A stretch of DNA of 64,000 bases from CAWCVR01 sp963799105 (GTDB taxonomy: Bacteria; Acidobacteriota; Terriglobia; Bryobacterales; Bryobacteraceae), in NCBI GenBank assembly GCA_963799105.1, contig CAWCVR010000003.1, positions 124,001-188,000 on the forward strand, written 5' to 3'. A program made the position numbers and the translations under genes. The notes below the pieces were generated by a model. That model saw only the letters and a program-made list of their open reading frames with translations, made no database searches and was not told the origin of the DNA. Positions 60,758-64,000 of this stretch are shown here, piece by piece. Position 1 is the stretch's first letter. The number at the start of each line of letters is the position of its first letter.

Positions 60758-61144
60758 TTGCCCGAACGCACGATAACGGTTACCTTCGCAATGGAATCGC
60801 TCATCGCGGATGACGTTGTCGTAGACCGAAGCCCCAAACCAGATTTCTCGAACTACGGACTCGGCGAAAACGCCCTCGAACTGCTTCAGGCATTCGCTGA
60901 TGAGATTGGGCCGCATACTTCGGAAATCGACCGGGTCGTAAAGGTGCTTGGTGGGTCTACACCCAGAGATCTTGAGCTGATCGCAACCCTCCATTTCATC
61001 GCCAGGCGCCAGCGCCGGGTTCGCCTCAAAGAGCCCAGCAAACCGGAAGTCATCATCGAGCTCAAGGCTATAAAGCGCGACAAATTCGACGACGAGGAGA
61101 TCAGCGTCTGGTATGAGGCTCTGAAGAAGGCGGGGCTGATCTAG
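60758..61144 (+). CDS. Hypothetical protein, start uncertain
   Basis: A 128-codon frame from TTG 60758 (ATG at 60791 also possible). Core IGPHTSEIDRVVKVLGGSTP, RDLELIATLHFIARRQRRVR and EEISVWYEALKKAGLI is helical and natural in composition. Similar tails occur in small proteins next to toxin-antitoxin genes, but I cannot name the family. It may be the 3' part of a longer gene that has lost its front. Confidence 0.5.
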   Translation: MPERTITVTFAMESLIADDVVVDRSPKPDFSNYGLGENALELLQAFADEIGPHTSEIDRVVKVLGGSTPRDLELIATLHFIARRQRRVRLKEPSKPEVIIELKAIKRDKFDDEEISVWYEALKKAGLI

Positions 61145-61158
61145 TCGTTGAAGGCGCA

Positions 61159-62238
61159 TCACCCCCCCATCCCCCGCAGCACCCCCTCATACTTATCCGT
61201 CACCGCATCCCACGAGTACCTCTCCCTCACCCTCTCCATCGCCCGCTTCCCGAACGCCGCCCGCTCCGCCTCGCCCATTCCCGCCACCTCGGCCAGCTTC
61301 TTCGCCAGTTCCCCCGCTTCGAAGGGAATCCCCGCGTCGCCGGCCACTTCCGCGTTCTCCGCCGTGTTGCGGTACAGCACCAGCGCGCCGCGGCCCATGG
61401 CTTCGATCAGCGCCGGATGCGTGCCGCCCACTTCAGTAGCGTGGATGTAAGCGAAGCAGTGCGAGCCCAGCTCGTGGTATCCCGCGCCGTAAATGGCGCC
61501 GGGCATCGCGATACGCGGGTCGCGGGTATCGCGCACGCGGCGGATGTATTCGTGGGCGTAGGGGGCGTCGCCGATCAGCGCCAGCTTGAGCGGCGTGTCC
61601 ACCCGCTCGAACGCCTCGCGCACTTCGAGCGGATGGTTCTCCGGCTCCATGCGGCTCACATATAGGAAGTATCGGCCGGGTTCCAGACCGAGCCCGGGCA
61701 GCGCATCGGCGGTGGCCACCTTGCCCACCTCGGCGCCGTAGGGGATGAAGACGCTTTCCTTGCCGTAGCGCTCGCGGTAGTAGCGGCGGATCGTCTCGGC
61801 GTCGGTCACCATCACCGTCGGGAACAGCGTAGCCAGGCGCTCGCTCGCCAGGTACCACGCCTTGGCCGCGCGGTTCCACTTCTTGCGCAGGCGTTCGATG
61901 CCGTCCACGTTGAGCGCCACGGGAATCCCCAGCAGGCGCGGCGCCAGCGTGAAGAGGGCGTTGGCGCCGTTGCAGTAGAGCGCGGCATCGGCGCGGTGGA
62001 AGAGCAGGTGGAGGGTGGAAAGGAACGTGTGTGCCAGCGTGTCCAGGTACTTGTGGCGGATGGTGGGAACGTATTGCAGGCGCACGCCGCGGTATAGCGG
62101 CGAGGCCCGGCGCTCGCGGCAGTAGACCGTCACCTGGTGGCCGCGCGCGGCGAGGCGCGTCGAGAGTTCTTCGGCGAAGGTCTCGAATCCGCCGTAATTG
62201 GCCGGAATTCCGCGCGTGCCGAGGAGGGCGATGCGCAC
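61159..62238 (-). CDS. Glycosyltransferase, GT4-type with DUF1972 N-terminus
   Basis: A 359-aa sugar transferase. The N-terminal RIALLGTRGIPANYGGFETF and AEELSTRLAARGHQVTVYCR is the DUF1972 (rhamnosyltransferase-like) donor domain. The C-terminal half has FLYVSRMEPENHPLEVREAF and HATEVGGTHPALIEAMGRGA, the E-X7-E nucleotide-sugar motif. Cytoplasmic side of the membrane, surface polysaccharide assembly. Starts 6 bp behind the end of the next gene. Confidence 0.85.
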   Translation of the reverse strand: MRIALLGTRGIPANYGGFETFAEELSTRLAARGHQVTVYCRERRASPLYRGVRLQYVPTIRHKYLDTLAHTFLSTLHLLFHRADAALYCNGANALFTLAPRLLGIPVALNVDGIERLRKKWNRAAKAWYLASERLATLFPTVMVTDAETIRRYYRERYGKESVFIPYGAEVGKVATADALPGLGLEPGRYFLYVSRMEPENHPLEVREAFERVDTPLKLALIGDAPYAHEYIRRVRDTRDPRIAMPGAIYGAGYHELGSHCFAYIHATEVGGTHPALIEAMGRGALVLYRNTAENAEVAGDAGIPFEAGELAKKLAEVAGMGEAERAAFGKRAMERVRERYSWDAVTDKYEGVLRGMGG

Positions 62239-62244
62239 GGCGGG

Positions 62245-63294
62245 CTAGGTTCGCGCGGCTTCCGAGCGCGAAAGCATGCGAACCATCTTCTTGGGCGCCT
62301 GCTTGCTCACGGGCGCGTACTGGAACCAGCTCGCCATGTACTCGTCGTCCACCCGCCGGTGGGCCTGCACCACGCGGCGCTTGGCCAGCACCCGGCGCAT
62401 GTTCTTCACCAGCAGCCAGAATGCCTTGAGCGAGGTGTGCTCCCACAGGACGCAGCACATCACCACCATCAGGTCGCGCGTGGTGATGGACAGGCAGTTG
62501 CGCCAATACAGGTTCGGCGAGATGTTCTTGATGCGCATCAGGAAGCGGTTCTTCACCGAGTGCATGTTGATTTCGGGCGGCAGGGCGCGGCGGTTGCCGG
62601 GCAGCACCTTGCGGACGTGATAGCCGCGCGCGTAGGGCGCGTAGAGGCATTTCCAGCCCATCAACTGCGCCCGCCAGGCGACGTCGGCATCTTCGCGGTA
62701 GACGAAGAAATCGGAATCGAAGAACTCGCCGTCGAGCGAAATGTCCTCGATCATGGTGCGCCGGTACAGGGCCGCCGCCGCGGTGGCGCCGAAGACGTAC
62801 TCGTATTGCAGGTAGTGCCCGTTGTCCACTTCCTGGCTGCCGCGGTCCAGGTGGCGCAGCATGGGGTTGAAGTAGATGCCTGTCGAATCCACCACCGGCT
62901 TCTCGGGAATCTCGAAGTGCGCGGTCATGGTCAGCAGCTTCCCGCAGACGGCGCCAATGCGAGGATCGAACTGGCCGGCGTCAATCAGCGCCTGGATGAA
63001 GTTGGGAAGCAGCAGAACGTCGGGGTTCAGGGTCAGCACCCAGTCTCCGTTGGAGAGCCGGACGGCCTGGTTCTGGGCGGCGGCGAAGCCCATGTTGTCG
63101 TCGTTGTAATACACGCGGCAGCGGTCTTCGAATTGTTCCAGGATGTCGATGGTGCCGTCGGCCGAGCCGTTGTCCACCACGATAATCTCTTTGTTGGGAT
63201 AACGCTGAGCGAGAACCGACTCAAGGCACCGCTTAATAAAACGGCCGCTATTATAGGTAACTATCGTGACCGAAATGCAGTCGTTTTGCGCCAT
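62245..63294 (-). CDS. Family 2 glycosyltransferase (rhamnosyltransferase-like)
   Basis: A 349-aa GT-A enzyme. CISVTIVTYNSGRFIKRCLE, IIVVDNGSADGTIDILEQ and GDWVLTLNPDVLLLPNFIQA with an NPD in place of DXD-like metal motif; SDFFVYREDADVAWRAQLMG is the acceptor-side ED motif. Adds a sugar to a lipid-linked glycan. In a run of three same-direction transferases. Confidence 0.86.
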   Translation of the reverse strand: MAQNDCISVTIVTYNSGRFIKRCLESVLAQRYPNKEIIVVDNGSADGTIDILEQFEDRCRVYYNDDNMGFAAAQNQAVRLSNGDWVLTLNPDVLLLPNFIQALIDAGQFDPRIGAVCGKLLTMTAHFEIPEKPVVDSTGIYFNPMLRHLDRGSQEVDNGHYLQYEYVFGATAAAALYRRTMIEDISLDGEFFDSDFFVYREDADVAWRAQLMGWKCLYAPYARGYHVRKVLPGNRRALPPEINMHSVKNRFLMRIKNISPNLYWRNCLSITTRDLMVVMCCVLWEHTSLKAFWLLVKNMRRVLAKRRVVQAHRRVDDEYMASWFQYAPVSKQAPKKMVRMLSRSEAART

Positions 63295-63369
63295 GAACTA
63301 GAACCCCAGTGACCGATCCGTACTATGCATCCGCTCTCACACAAACACGCGGGCCGAGACGATCCGTCT

Positions 63370-64000
63370 CTACCCCGTCCAGCCCCGAAACACACACCGG
63401 CTGGCAAGCCGCACCACTCTGCCGTACGCGGCCATGGGCTTCAGGCTCCGGTCTAAGACCGATTCCGCAACACCCCGTAGAATGGAGCCCGTTACAACCG
63501 CCAGACTCACGCCCCGGAACGCCATGGGGCCGAAGTGCCTGGCTGAGTACTTCAGTAAACTACGATACCAATAAAACCGGCACATCTCCAGTCCCAGGCC
63601 TCGAATGGAATGTCCGCCGGCGTGCTCCGCAACTGCCTGAGGCGTATAGTATAGTCGATAACCCCGGTCGATTGCGCGGCGGCAAAAATCCACATCCTCG
63701 AACCAGAGAGGGAAAAAACCCTCGTCGAAACCACCCAATTCCTCCCAGACCGTCCGCCGGACCATCAGAAACGCCCCGGCCGGCTGCTCCACTTCGAGCG
63801 GCGCCGAATCGTCCAGGTCCAATCCCCGATACCGCCGGTTGATCCGGTTGCCAGGCCAGATACGGTTCAGCAAGAGAGCTTCCAAAGTCAGCGCGGCCGC
63901 GGTGGGAAGCCGGCGAATCATGAAACCGGTCTGCGGATTCCCCTGGGAGTCCACCAGCCGGCCTCCCGCGCCGGCGCCGCCAGGCCGATCGCACGCCTCG
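63370..64000 (-). CDS. Family 2 glycosyltransferase, C-terminal part (gene enters from right edge)
   Basis: The frame is open to base 64000, so the N-terminus lies outside; GTG 63954 is internal. Visible are LLNRIWPGNRINRRYRGLDL, FLMVRRTVWEELGGFDEGFF and LWFEDVDFCRRAIDRGYRLY, the GT2 acceptor-side ED-type motif, then a basic tail. Same polysaccharide locus as the two genes before it. Confidence 0.85.
   Translation of the reverse strand, partial: EACDRPGGAGAGGRLVDSQGNPQTGFMIRRLPTAAALTLEALLLNRIWPGNRINRRYRGLDLDDSAPLEVEQPAGAFLMVRRTVWEELGGFDEGFFPLWFEDVDFCRRAIDRGYRLYYTPQAVAEHAGGHSIRGLGLEMCRFYWYRSLLKYSARHFGPMAFRGVSLAVVTGSILRGVAESVLDRSLKPMAAYGRVVRLASRCVFRGWTG

Overview
The window is a high-GC (roughly two-thirds G+C by eye), gene-dense bacterial chromosome segment. 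I infer Acidobacteriota, probably the Bryobacterales/Solibacter side. The reasons are a broken permease of the acidobacterial duplicated orphan permease type, a secreted protein of unknown function of a type I associate with this phylum, interspersed GCAGGCTGGCAGCCTGC-type palindromes, and hopanoid synthesis in a heterotroph. This is inference from gene content, not a phylogeny.

Layout. 1-8.5 kb: end of a KaiC/RecA-like ATPase, tryptophanase with a secreted YbjN-domain protein, tRNA-Leu(CAA), squalene-hopene cyclase, a histone-deacetylase-like amidohydrolase preceded by a tandem partial copy of itself, and a frameshifted xseA. 8.6-13.9 kb: a small membrane protein and its decayed second copy flank a secreted HEAT-repeat gene split by an intact IS4-family element; then a BrnTA toxin-antitoxin pair and a YdeI-like protein. 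14-20 kb: a B12-type radical SAM protein, LarB, a cupin/dehydrogenase pair, and an overlapping three-gene set of two paralogous membrane proteins plus a winged-helix regulator. 20-26 kb: an RND heavy-metal efflux operon with several frameshifts, led by a small Cys/His-rich secreted protein. 26.5-32.4 kb: cold-shock protein with a clear terminator, thiL, aroB-menG, an orphan XRE antitoxin and a secreted unknown. 33-39.6 kb: a probably truncated IS4-type transposase, three Tad pilus-associated genes, and an ECF sigma / zinc anti-sigma / membrane protein set. 39.6-45.5 kb: a membrane spermidine-synthase-like protein and a broken type I restriction locus (hsdM, frameshifted yhcG, only the first codons of hsdS) abutting VapBC. 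45.5-52 kb: TrmJ-like methyltransferase, a glycosyltransferase-like membrane protein, HAD phosphatase, ABC exporter and a Pro/Glu-rich SAM methyltransferase. 52-59.4 kb: a stand-alone type ISP-like DNA methylase, nadA, moaA and a GH57 glycosidase. 59.5-64 kb: MazEF-like and DUF433-type modules, then three glycosyltransferases of a surface polysaccharide locus that runs off the window.

Themes. (1) Hairpin-rich repeats in two styles: 17-nt units with 7-bp stems and 3-nt loops (about 16.3, 18.1, 26.1, 27.9 and 46.3 kb), and GC-rich units with 4-nt loops (34.2 and 48.6 kb). Both carry a TGTGGGGC-like edge and both invade gene ends. (2) A 39-bp-period array of 27-bp palindromes lies inside the yhcG coding region. 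(3) Tandem partial gene duplications of about 160-210 bp occur at the HDAC start, HAD end and moaA end. (4) Several conserved genes carry single-base frameshifts (xseA, cusC, cusA, yhcG), which could be real decay or assembly indels.
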